From: Symbiodinium natans
Taxonomy: Eukaryota; Sar; Dinophyceae; Suessiales; Symbiodiniaceae
Assembly: GCA_905221605.1 (NCBI GenBank)
Contig: CAJNDS010000409.1
Location: 75,001-100,000 of the forward strand
DNA: 25,000 nucleotides
Direction of reading: 5' to 3'
Part shown: piece after piece, positions 15,839 to 23,618 of the stretch
How the letters are laid out: the number at the start of each line of letters is the position of its first letter
Position numbering within the stretch: position 1 is the stretch's first letter
Position numbers and translations under genes: made by a program
The notes under the pieces: generated by a model
The model's database searches: none
What the model was told of the DNA's origin: nothing
Seen by the model: only the letters and a program-made list of their open reading frames with translations

Positions 15839-18800
15839 CCGAAATAGACATCCCTGACCCTCAAGGAAGCCCACATCCGAAACCATGACGGTACCGTCCT
15901 AGGCGCCACACTCCCGTAAGCCTTTAAACCCCAAAGTTCTAGTAGGGAATCAGGGAGATAGGTACCTCTGCAAGGAATTCTAACATCCACCTAAATACCC
16001 CTGTAAGGAAATCTAGTGGGTACCCAACTCTCTAACACCCAGAACCCTCCACCCCCAAGCCGTAAACAGTAAACCCGAAACCCTGAACCCTAAACCCTAA
16101 ACCCTAAACCCTAAATCCTAAACCCTAAACCCTAAACCCCTTAAACCCTAAGCCCTAAACCCCCAAACCCCGGAGGTCATCCCATGCAAGTGGTTCGTGG
16201 AGCGCTACTTCGGCCCAGATCCGATCGTCGCGCAGAAGGCTGCGGAGTGCAGAACTTGGGTTTAGGGTTTAGGGTTTAGGGTTTGGGGTTTGGGGTTTGG
16301 GGTTTAGGGTTTAGGGTTTTAGGGTTTTAGGGTTTTAGGGTTTTAGGGTTTTAGGGTTTTAGGGTTTTAGGGTTTTAGGGTTTTAGGGTTTTAGGGTTCA
16401 GGGTTTAGAGTCTACTGCGTAACGAACACATTGTCGCGACAAGGCTTTTGCAAGAGTTGAAGGCCATGTACTTGTCATGCGTTGATACTCCTTGCTGGTC
16501 AAGACAGCAGCCAGAGGGACTACGGCGCACACTTTGGTACGTGGAGTCCTGCATGTGGCCTTCCCAACGACCATCGACAATCAATAGGCATCGACGACGG
16601 GAGACTCGTGCTGGGTTTGGTACGTAAGGGGTACGTAAGGGGTACGTAAGGGGTACATAAGGGGTACATAAGGGGTACATACGGGGTACATACGGGGTAC
16701 ATAAGGGCCCACCCCCCCCCCCCTTTAAGGGCCCAGATTAAGGGACCATGAATTAACTACCCTAAGATAGTTGTGTTTGCCTAGCGGGGTTCAGCCGTTC
16801 AGAAGTCAGAATGCTTGTCGGCTGACCAGGGTTCATTGTTTAATTTTGGGCTGAGGGCTTAGGGCTTAGGGTTTAGGGTTTAGGGTGTAGGGTTTAGGGT
16901 TTAGGATTTAGGGCCCAAAAGCAGGGGGCTGTTGTCAAGTCAACTTAAGCCTTGAGGTCCTACCCGTAAACCAAAACCTTAAACCCTAAACCTTAAACCC
17001 TAAACCTTAAACCCTAAACCCTAAACCTTAAACCCTAAACCTTAAACCCTAACCTTAAACCCTAACCTTAAACCCTAAACCCTCAAAACCAAAGCTGCGA
17101 AGAAGGCCTAGGGCCCCTAGCACCCCTAAGCCAAACCCAAAGCCCTTGCACTGCCTACACCCTCGGAACTTTGAAACTCAAAAATCCTAAATCCTACACT
17201 TCTAAACCCTGAGCTCCTAAATCCTAAGTTCTTAAATCGTAAGCTCCTCAACCCTAAACTCCGCAACCCTAAGCTGCTCAACCCCAAACTCCTCAACCCC
17301 AAACTCCTCAACCCAAAACTCCTCAACCCCAAACTCCTCAACCCTAAGCTCCTCCACCCCAAACTCCTCAAGCCCAAACTCCTCAACCCTAAACTCCTCA
17401 CCCTAAACTCCTCAGCCCTAGAATCCTAATCCTAAACCCTCCTCAACCCTAAATCCTGAATTTCTAGAGTCGTAGCCTCCCGCAGGCGGCCTTAGACCGG
17501 GTCTCCCGGGACCTACGGCAGTCCGGTCCCTGGCATTTTTTAAAGGGTTGAGGGTCTAGGGTTAGGGTTAGGGTCTTGGGGTTTGGGTTTAGGGTTTAGG
17601 GTTTAGGGGTTAGGGGTTAGGATTTAGGGTGGGGTGTAGGGCGCCACCCCAAACCCCAAACCCTAAACACTCAAACAGAAAATGAGCCCTAAACCCTAGG
17701 CCCTAACCCTAACCCGAAGCACTAAACCCTGAACCTTAAACCCACAGCCCTAAGCCCTAAGCCCAACGCCCCAAGCCCTAGCACTAAACCCTAAAACCTA
17801 AGCCCTGAACCGTAAACCCTAAACCCTAAACCCTAAACCCTACCCCCTAAACCCTAAACCCTAAACCCTAAACCCTAAACCCTAAGCCCTAAACCCTAAA
17901 CCCTAAACCCCTTTCTGCCAGGTCCGAGCGCGGCCACACTGAGCTCGCCAGCGCGCCTCAGAGCCGAGCTCTCAGGGTGTTTGGATCCCTAGGTAGGGTT
18001 TAGGGTTTAGGGTTTAGGGTTTAGGGTTTAGGGTTTAGGGTTTAGGGTTTAGGGTTTAGGGTTTAGGGTTTAGGGTGTAGGGTATAGGGTTTAGGGTTTA
18101 GGGTTTAGGGTTTAGGGTTTAGGGTTTAGGGTTTAGGGTTTAGGGTTTAGGGCTTTGGGCTTTGGGCTTAGGGCTTTGGGCTTAGGGTTTAGGGTTCAGG
18201 GTTCAGCGTTTAGGGTTCAGGGTTTAGGGTTTAGGGTTTAGGGTTTAGGGACTACTCTTCTCATTCTGGCTTTCAGGTGCTTGCGGTCCGAATCGTCGTG
18301 TGGGTTGTGCAGGTAGGTGCTGTGCAGTTCGGAACATTAAGGGGTATAAGGAGGGATCCTTAGAAGGGACCCTTAATCTCTAAACCCTAAACCCTAAACC
18401 CTAAACCCTAAACCCTAAACCCTAAACCCTAAACCCTAAACCCTAAACCCTAGACCCTAAACCCGGGACCCTAAACCCTAAACCCTAAACCCTAAACCCT
18501 AAACCCTAAACCCTAAACCCTAACCCCTAAACCCTAAACCCTAAACCCTAAACCCTAAACCCTAAACCCTAAACCCTAAACCCTAAACCCTACTTGAGGA
18601 TCATGTTCAGGGTTTAGGACTTGGTAGCCCCGCGATAAGAATTTCCCTTCTCTCATGTTTTTGGTTCAAGGTTCCATTCTAAACTGGCCAGCCCCCAAAA
18701 GGGTGCCCTTGTTGAACTACGGTTGCTGGGCTACCAAGGGGATGTAGGGTATTGGATTTTAGGTATTTTCTGTAAGTTCATCTGAGCTGGAATCTCACCT

Positions 18801-20118
18801 TGCTCTATGTAAACGCTATACCATAAACTCCCAAAACCCTAAACCCCTCAAACCTAAACATAAACCCTAAACCCTGAACCCTAAACCCTAAACCCTAAGC
18901 CCTAAGCCCTAAACCCCAAACCCTAAACCCTAACCCCTATCCTTCTGCGGATACTGGTCATACCAACCTTGCCAATGCGGGATCGTTGTTGAGTTTTGCT
19001 GAGGGGCGTGTGCGGGTTGTGAACCCTGAACCCTGGGCGCTCGTTTTCTAGGGGGTGTCTGAACTGCCCTAAATAGTCTTAAGCCAACCTCAACCCCAAA
19101 CCCGAGACCCTAGACCCTAAACCCTAAACCCTAGACAGTCTTAAGCCCTAAGCCCTCAACCCTCAACCCTAAACCCTAAACCCTAAACCCTAAACCCTAA
19201 ACCCTAAACCCTAAACCCTAAACCCTAAACCCTAAACCCTAAACCCTAAACCCTAAACCCTAAACCCTAAACCCTAACTAAGGGGCGTCCGACTTCTTTG
19301 CCAGCATGGAGATCTCCTCCCTTTGGTGGCGGGTGGGGGCCCTGTCGGATGTTGTACGGTGCTTTAAATTCTGGCTGTGTAGGGTTTGGGGTTCACATGG
19401 TTAAGGTGTAGGATTTACTGTTTAGGGGTTTAGGGTTGTGGTGTAGGATTCAGGTTCTAGAGTTTAAAGATATGGGTCGAAATTACGGTTCAGGGTTTAG
19501 GGTTACGACTGTGTAGACTTTAGGGCTTACCATTGTCGTCGTGCAGGGTTTAGGGTTTTGTTCTATGATGTTCTATGGTTGTTTAAGATTTGGGTCTAGG
19601 GTTGTGCAGGATATAGGGTTTAGGGTTGTGCAGGATTTAGGGTTTAGGGCTTAGGGCTTAGGGTTTAGGGTTGTGCGTTCGCGCTTCCTCTATTTGTACG
19701 AAGGGTTGTACTTGGGAGAGAGAGGTGTCTTATATGGATTATTCGTTTCCTATCTTAATACAGAGCCTTATTTGGGGCGCCGCTTCAAATAGGGACTGCA
19801 GTTTACAAAGCTGCTCCTGCGGCTACTGCGAGGTCGATTCGGGCGTTTATTGGGCCTTCGATTGGATGCTTGAGGGTTCCTAGACCCTAAGCCCTGAAAC
19901 CCCTAATTAAACCCTAAACCCTAAAACCTAAACCCTAACCCCTAAACCCTGAAACCCCTACAGCTTTGTCCACTGTTGGTGCTCTGACATCGCGAGCCCG
20001 GCGGGCCAGCCACCCCAGCACGGAGGCGGTTAGCCCATATTTTGTATCTTTATTGCAGTTCTCGGACGTCCTAGTAGGCTCTAGTAGATCTATCGTGCAA
20101 GACTACATTGTTTATTAG
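15675..20118 (+). CDS. Model C: multi-exon gene with telomere-repeat introns
   Basis: Exon candidates are 15675-15733, 15866-15890, 16176-16259, 16409-16619, 16795-16830, 17486-17546, 17922-17976, 18277-18312, 18671-18702, 19305-19383, 19764-19875 and 19964-20118 (stop TAG). Phases agree across 15675-16830, 17486-18702 and 19305-20118; the links at 16830/17486 and 18702/19305 need an extra exon or a boundary change. The intron at 16260-16408 is pure TTTTAGGG/TTTAGGG repeat. Others carry CCCTAAA before the acceptor. The product is unrecognised. It may continue from model B across the ubiquitin relic, but the phases I see do not join. Confidence 0.5.
15866..15890 (+). CDS. Microexon candidate, model C
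   Basis: A 25-nt block has acceptor CCCTCAAG| and donor ATGACG|GTACCG. It is the only nearby piece that converts phase 2 at 15733 to phase 0 at 16176 (KPTSETMT). Support is mainly this arithmetic. Confidence 0.25.
16070..16170. repeat. CCCTAAA array before exon 16176
   Basis: About 13 units, ending CCCCAAACCCCGGAG at the acceptor. Confidence 0.9.
16176..16259 (+). CDS. Exon, model C
   Basis: Exactly 28 codons lie between a CCCTAAA array (acceptor CCCGGAG|) and a repeat-only intron (donor ACTTGG|GTTTAGGG). It reads VIPCKWFVERYFGPDPIVAQ and then KAAECRTW. It is phase 0 in and out, and the aromatic-rich content is unlike repeat-derived sequence. Confidence 0.65.
16260..16408 (+). repeat. Repeat-only intron: (TTTAGGG/TTTGGGG/TTTTAGGG)n
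   Basis: All 149 bp are telomere-like units, beginning GTTTAG and ending GTTTAG, between two strong exons that join in phase 0. Confidence 0.7.
16409..16619 (+). CDS. Long exon, model C
   Basis: A 211-nt open block starts right after a telomere-like repeat (GGGTTTAG|AGTC). It reads SLLRNEHIVATRLLQELKAM, then YLSCVDTPCWSRQQPEGLRR, then TLWYVESCMWPSQRP. It enters in phase 0, matching 16259, and exits in phase 1 at GTTTG|GTACGTAAG. The Trp and Cys content and lack of stops make it the strongest plus-strand exon here. The minus-strand ORFs over it are shadows. Confidence 0.7.
16621..16707 (+). repeat. Tandem donor-like 11-mer array
   Basis: Eight copies of TACGTAAGGGG or TACATAAGGGG at the exon 16409-16619 donor. 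Each copy supplies a GTACGTAAG- or GTACATAAG-like 5' splice site. Confidence 0.9.
16795..16830 (+). CDS. Short exon candidate, model C
   Basis: The acceptor is GGGTTCAG| and the donor GACCAGG|GTTCATTG. With the carried G it reads AVQKSECLSADQ. It is phase 1 in and out. Confidence 0.35.
16860..17460. repeat. TTTAGGG (16860-16910), alternating CCCTAAA/CCTTAAA (16976-17085) and CTCCTCAACCCCAAA-type (17205-17460) arrays
   Basis: The last is a roughly 15-bp repeat. On the minus strand it encodes a spurious LRSLG pentapeptide repeat (17126-17401). Confidence 0.85.
17486..17546 (+). CDS. Exon candidate, model C
   Basis: The acceptor is CCTCCCGCAG|. It reads AALDRVSRDLRQSGPWHFLK, with donor AAAGG|GTTGAGGG leading into TTAGGG-type repeat. 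Entry phase is 0 and exit phase 1. Confidence 0.5.
17547..17910. repeat. Intron with TTAGGG/TTTAGGG start and CCCTAAA end
   Basis: G-strand units at 17547-17640 and C-strand units at 17650-17910 are nearly back to back, giving an inverted repeat within one inferred intron. Confidence 0.85.
17922..17976 (+). CDS. Exon candidate, model C
   Basis: The acceptor CCCCTTTCTGCCAG| ends a CCCTAAA array. In the phase set by 17546 it reads PSAATLSSPARLRAELS. The donor is CTCAGG|GTGTTTGG and the exit phase 2. Confidence 0.45.
17977..18276 (+). repeat. TTTAGGG intron of model C
   Basis: About 35 G-strand units fill the intron from just after the donor to 18250, followed by a 26-nt pyrimidine-rich acceptor. 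Confidence 0.8.
18277..18312 (+). CDS. Exon, model C, with strong splice sites
   Basis: The acceptor TCTCATTCTGGCTTTCAG| and donor TGCAG|GTAGGT are both near-consensus. In the phase of 17976 it reads CLRSESSCGLC. A second frame (VLAVRIVVWVVQ) is also open. The intron to its left is almost all TTTAGGG repeat. Confidence 0.5.
18380..18592. repeat. CCCTAAA array
   Basis: About 30 units with one CCCGGGA interruption. It is preceded by a hairpin ATTAAGGG...CCCTTAAT at 18336-18377. Confidence 0.95.
18671..18702 (+). CDS. Short exon candidate, model C
   Basis: The acceptor is TTTTTGGTTCAAG| and the donor CAAAAGG|GTGCCC. It reads FHSKLASPQK in the phase carried from 18312. Confidence 0.3.
18835..19276. 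repeat. CCCTAAA arrays (18835-18940, 19090-19276)
   Basis: The second is a nearly pure run before the acceptor at 19304. The block between (18941-19089) may hold one more exon, but no clean acceptor is visible. Confidence 0.9.
19305..19383 (+). CDS. Exon, model C
   Basis: The acceptor GACTTCTTTGCCAG| lies just after a CCCTAAA array. It reads MEISSLWWRVGALSDVVRCF and then KFWLCR. The donor GTGTAGG|GTTTGGGG starts a degenerate TTTAGGG tract. Entry phase is 2 and exit phase 0. The Met could instead be a start codon. Confidence 0.55.
19384..19675. repeat. Degenerate TTTAGGG tract in a model C intron
   Basis: Diverged units with GTGCAGGATTTAGGG variants. It runs from donor 19384 toward the acceptor at 19763. 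The 70-codon ORF at 19671-19883 includes true exon sequence only from 19764. Confidence 0.75.
19764..19875 (+). CDS. Cys-rich exon, model C
   Basis: The acceptor is TTTCCTATCTTAATACAG|. It reads SLIWGAASNRDCSLQSCSCG and then YCEVDSGVYWAFDWMLE. The donor is TTGAGG|GTTCC. It enters in phase 0, matching 19383, and exits in phase 1. Clustered Cys residues (CSLQSCSCGYC) may bind metal. Confidence 0.65.
19964..20118 (+). CDS. Terminal exon, model C (stop TAG 20116-20118)
   Basis: The acceptor AACCCCTACAG| ends a CCCTAAA array. With the carried G the frame is open for 51 codons: STVGALTSRARRASHPSTEA, then YFVSLLQFSDVLVGSS, ending QDYIVY. Downstream DNA becomes AT-richer, as expected of a 3' UTR. 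Confidence 0.6.
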
Positions 20119-20366
20119 CATCAAAATGCTTATGCTTTAAAACATTTCCTCAACAAAAAATCAAATGGGTTATTGAGATTAGGTTGACTACGAGGGAGGA
20201 CTACGCCCTGCTCCCTAAACCCGAAAACCCGAAAACCCGAAAACTCGAGAACCCGAAAACCCTAAACCCTAAACCCTAAACCCCAAACCCTAAACCCAAA
20301 ACCCAAAACCCTAAACCCTAAACCCCAAACCCTAAACCCCAAACCCTAAACCCTAAACCCTAAAGA
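20119..20366. repeat. 3' flank of model C and CCCTAAA/CCCGAAA array
   Basis: AT-rich sequence to about 20200, then CCCGAAAA units and CCCTAAA/CCCCAAA units (20215-20364), ending two bases before the model D ATG. Confidence 0.8.
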
Positions 20367-21275
20367 ATGCATTGCTGCCCGAGCAGCTCGAGGTCCGTGC
20401 TGCGCGAGGCGCGCAGCAGCTCAGCCCTCAGTCAAACCCCGGCCCCCAACACCCCTCAAACCTTGGGGTTTAGGGGTTTAGGGGTTTAGGGGTTTAGGGG
20501 TTTAGGGGTTTAGGGGTTTAGGGTTTAGGGTTTAGGGTTTAGGGTTTAGGGTTTCGGGTTTAGGGTTTAGGTTTTGGGTTCAGGGAGTTCCAAAACCCCT
20601 ATATGCACACTGCTTCAGGTCTTGCTCGGGACGCATTGCGGGGGTCAGAGGAGGGGTCAGCGTTTCAGACGCCCGGTCAGCATCTAGCGAGTCTCGCTAT
20701 GGTCGTAGATTTTGGACTTTTGGATGTAGCTCACAGGCACAGTTTGTCCAGTGAGTTTAGCTTGTTTTTGGCGTGCCAACGCTTTCTTTTTGGCTTTGGA
20801 TCGTCCCGTTCTCAGAACCCTGAACCCTGAACCCTCAACTCAACCTCAACCTCAGACCCGAAGCCCTAAACCCTGAACCCTGAACCCTAATACCTAAACT
20901 CTATAAACCCTAAGCCGCGCTTTTGATCTTGATCCCAGGCTCTTCCAGAACCTGAAGTTGACGCGGGAGCGGCAAGGTAGCCACAGCCTCGGCCAGTTGG
21001 GGTTTAGGGTTTAGGGTTCAGGGTTCATGGTTTATGGTTTATGGTTTAGGGTGTAGGTTTTGTGTGTTTAGGTTTAGGGATTAGGGTTCAGGGGTTTCGG
21101 GTTTTAGGTGTTTGGGTTTAGGGATTAGGGTTCAGGGGTTCAGGGTTTAGGGTTTGGAGTGTAGGCTTTAGGGTTTGGGGTGTGGGATTTGGGGTTTGGG
21201 GCTTCGGTTTTAGGGGTTAGGCGGGGGTTACTGTTGGGCAGAGCTGCGTGTTTGTGGCTCCAGGAGGACCCATAA
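20367..21275 (+). CDS. Model D: small four-exon gene, 109 codons plus stop
   Basis: ATG 20367 lies right after a CCCTAAA array. Exons 20367-20467, 20619-20750, 20939-21001 and 21242-21275 total 330 nt, with every junction in phase 2, and end at TAA. Donors are GTTTAGGGG, GTGAGTTTAG and GTTTAGGG; acceptors are CTGCTTCAG, GATCCCAG and GTTGGGCAG. The peptide begins MHCCPSSSRSVLREARSSS, includes LFQNLKLTRERQGSHSL and ends CLWLQEDP. No family was recognised. A rival reading keeps exon 2 in another frame (LARDALRGSEEGSAFQTP), which looks equally protein-like, so frame choice is uncertain even if the splice sites are right. Confidence 0.45.
20468..20618 (+). repeat. TTTAGGGG/TTTAGGG intron of model D
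   Basis: Seven TTTAGGGG units followed by TTTAGGG units, starting at donor GTTTAGGGG. The acceptor CACACTGCTTCAG follows after 30 bp of non-repeat. Confidence 0.75.
21002..21241 (+). repeat. Degenerate TTTAGGG intron of model D
   Basis: It starts GTTTAGGG at the exon edge and ends CTGTTGGGCAG. Units vary (TTTATGG, TTCAGGG, TTTGGGG). Confidence 0.75.
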
Positions 21276-21317
21276 TGTCGCGCGCTATCGACGCATGAGA
21301 CTGAGTTGCCTCTTAAA

Positions 21318-21515
21318 ATATTGATCGTATTAATAATAATATTCATAATGACAATAAAAATAAGAATGATACTAGTAAATAATAATATTAATAATAATAA
21401 TAGTAAAAATAATAATAATAGTAACATGATAATTGTACTAATAATGATAACAATAATATAGTAATATATTAATATTTTCAGAATAAAAATCATAATAGTC
21501 GTACTAGTATAAAAG
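21318..21515. repeat. AT-rich (TAA)-type microsatellite upstream of the LRAT-RING gene
   Basis: Nearly 200 bp of TAATAATA-like sequence ending about 45 bp before the ATG at 21561. The minus ORF 21140-21571 runs through it, and its poly-Ile/Leu stretch is a composition artefact. Confidence 0.85.
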
Positions 21516-21560
21516 TCCAACGTCCACGGGAGCAGAGCTTGCGGAATCCCTGCCTCTGCC

Positions 21561-22787
21561 ATGGCTCTCAACCTGGCGGCGAAGTTCTTCCGCCGGCGGG
21601 AGTATCAGCGGAAGAAGGAGGCGGCGGGCATCATGCCTTGCATGCACGTCGCCGTCGTGACCTCGAATAGCAGCGCGAGCAGCGGGAGTGGTTCGGGTGC
21701 CGGCTTCGAGCATCACGCGATCTGGGATTCTGTGGGTGAGGTGTACATACATGTCAGCTCTGTCGGCAGTTCGGATGGGGAGATGAGGGTGTGTCGGACC
21801 ATGAAGAGCAGGTTCTGGGAAGCGTTTCCTGCTGAACCTCGGGTCGTCAAAATGCCGGAGACGATCCAGGAGGGCCACGAGATATTGGAAAGGGCTCGGA
21901 ACTTCGTGGACGGGGAGAACAATGGCGCCTGGGACTACTGCGTGGCTTCCAACAACTGCGAGCACTTTGTGAATAAGTGCTGGTGCCAACAACCGCACAG
22001 TCTTCAGGTACAAGCTGCCGCGGCAGGGCTGGGTGCCAGTGCTTTGGGTGGTGTGGGTGCAGGCGTCGGCGCTGGCATTGCGGCAGGCACAGCCCAGGTC
22101 GTGACAACAGTTCCGTACTATGCACTGGGGTTCATACCGTGGGGAACCACCACGGCAACTGCTTCACTGCCAGCGGCAGCTGTGGCGGGCATTGTTGCTG
22201 GCGGCGTCGTAGGCGGATTGCTGGTTTCAGGTCTTTCTTTCTATGGCATTAGCAGGTGGGTCACATATGACCGGGCATGGACAAGTGAGATGCTCACGAT
22301 CACCATCTACAACACGTCAGAGCACCCTTGCACCGCATGGATCCGCATCTTTGATGGGTATTTCCCAACCCTGTGGGACTTCCACTCAGAGTGGCGCTCT
22401 CTCTGGGGAGTTGGCCGGAAGTCATGCAAGGTGAGCCCCGGGATGTGTGAAGAGCTGAACCCATCTACTTCAGATGACGGATGGGACATGCTTTATGTGC
22501 TCACGGTTGTATGTGAACATGGGCCAAGTCCCATCACCAAGGAGTCATGTGTTCAGCGCGGCGACGTCGTTACATATGATGGCCAGACGCTGACAAAGGT
22601 GCAAGCACCCCCTGACAACGAAGACGATGAATGTATCATTTGTTGCGAGGCCCCCTCCAATGTCTTCCTGCAGCCCTGTGGGCATTTTCAGTTTTGCAGT
22701 CAGTGTATCCAGAGGCATCATGACAGAACCTGCCCCTATTGCATGGAACCCTTCGACACGTACGATGTCGCGACGAGGCTTCGTTGA
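21561..22787 (+). CDS. LRAT-like domain and C-terminal RING finger protein (intronless)
   Basis: This is a continuous 408-codon ORF from ATG to TGA. Residues about 26-141 resemble the NlpC/P60-type LRAT/HRASLS fold: H51 in HHAIW, H64 in VYIHV and C133 in NNCEHF match the family His-His-Cys triad, so acyltransferase or thiol-hydrolase activity is possible but unproven. Residues about 152-182 and 202-230 are Gly/Ala-rich hydrophobic stretches that could be membrane segments. Residues about 240-345 form a beta-rich, Trp-rich region I do not recognise. Residues 358-394 form a C3HC4 RING (C358, C361, C373, H375, C379, C382, C391, C394), which in known families recruits E2 enzymes, so an E3 ubiquitin ligase role is inferred. 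The start is the first ATG after an AT-rich block and is followed by a basic segment RRREYQRKK. No telomere-like array interrupts it, unlike the neighbouring genes. The overlapping minus-strand ORFs are shadows. Confidence 0.9.
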   Translation: MALNLAAKFFRRREYQRKKEAAGIMPCMHVAVVTSNSSASSGSGSGAGFEHHAIWDSVGEVYIHVSSVGSSDGEMRVCRTMKSRFWEAFPAEPRVVKMPETIQEGHEILERARNFVDGENNGAWDYCVASNNCEHFVNKCWCQQPHSLQVQAAAAGLGASALGGVGAGVGAGIAAGTAQVVTTVPYYALGFIPWGTTTATASLPAAAVAGIVAGGVVGGLLVSGLSFYGISRWVTYDRAWTSEMLTITIYNTSEHPCTAWIRIFDGYFPTLWDFHSEWRSLWGVGRKSCKVSPGMCEELNPSTSDDGWDMLYVLTVVCEHGPSPITKESCVQRGDVVTYDGQTLTKVQAPPDNEDDECIICCEAPSNVFLQPCGHFQFCSQCIQRHHDRTCPYCMEPFDTYDVATRLR

Positions 22788-23199
22788 CGAGCCTGGTAAC
22801 GGGAAAGCGTCAGTGACATGGAGGACATGCAAGCAGCCGGGGAGGTCATCACGCTTGGACATGCAGATGCGGTGCAAGAAACTTGTGGGCCCGCGCTCCC
22901 TGCAGCATATGATGAACTGGAACATCTGTTGCTTCGAACGGAAGCTGATTGAGAACTTAACGCGTGTTGACTTCTGCAGCTGGCACAGGTACGCAGCGAA
23001 CCGTGTCACAGCGGCATTCGCGAGTGCGCCCGTTAAATTAGGGTCTCCGGTTTAGAGGTTCTTCTTATTATAAGGGTGCCGTACTGTGTGTCGGACCCAG
23101 AAAAGGGACCCTAATTAAACGAACTACCCTGTGCAGCCCTGGCAGATTCGACGGAACTCACGACAAACCTCCAACCTTTGCGCAGAGCTGACTTCAACT
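22788..23199 (+). other. 3' flank of the LRAT-RING gene
   Basis: Probably 3' UTR. A 142-codon ORF in another frame (22627-23055) overlaps the RING region and is treated as a shadow. An inverted-repeat element at 23033-23118 has TTAAATTAGGGTCTCC and GGGACCCTAATTAA ends. Confidence 0.5.
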
Positions 23200-23618
23200 C
23201 GGGGGTTAGGGAGTTCAGGGGTTTAGGGTTTGAGGTTTGCGGAGTTTAGGGTTTGGGGTTAGGGAGTTGAGGGTTTAGGGTTTGGGCTTTAGGGAGTTTA
23301 GGGTTTGCCCTAACCCCAAAACCCTGAACCCCAAACCCTAAACCGTAAACCCGAAACCCCCCTTGAACCCCTCTCTTAGGAACCCCATACAATACAGCAC
23401 CACGTTGTTTTCAACGTGTTGTCTTGTGTGACCTTGCATCTTCCTATCCTAAGCGGTTTCATATACAGACTCATCAAACCCGAAGTCCTAAGCCTAAACC
23501 CTAAACCCTAAACCCTAAACCCGAAACCCTAAACCCTAAATCCTAAACCCCAAACCCTAAACCCTAAACCCCAAACCCTAAACCCTAAACCCTAAACCCT
23601 AAACCCTAAACCTCCAAG
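23200..23618. repeat. TTTAGGG-like (23200-23300) and CCCTAAA (23310-23365, 23496-23612) arrays
   Basis: Opposed arrays before the acceptor of exon 23619-23707. The block at 23366-23480 has no clear coding signal. Confidence 0.8.

Noticed and set aside
16398-16702. Minus-strand ORFs with PLCTPYVP repeats
   Set aside because: They are antisense to the exon 16409-16619 and run through the 11-mer array.
17126-17401. Minus-strand ORF of LRSLG pentapeptides
   Set aside because: It is the translation of a roughly 15-bp tandem repeat in an inferred plus-strand intron.
18657-18670. Dinoflagellate spliced-leader relic (TTTTGGTTCAAG)
   Set aside because: It matches 11 of 12 bases of the leader's 3' end as I recall it, but the upstream half does not match and chance is not excluded. 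A similar TTTTGGTTCAAAG at 13482 is weaker.
21140-21571. Minus-strand 143-codon ORF rich in Ile and Leu
   Set aside because: It comes from AT-rich microsatellite and TTTAGGG repeat, with no motif.
21504-22013. Minus-strand 169-codon ORF over the LRAT-RING gene
   Set aside because: It is a shadow of high GC3 on the real gene and has no domain.
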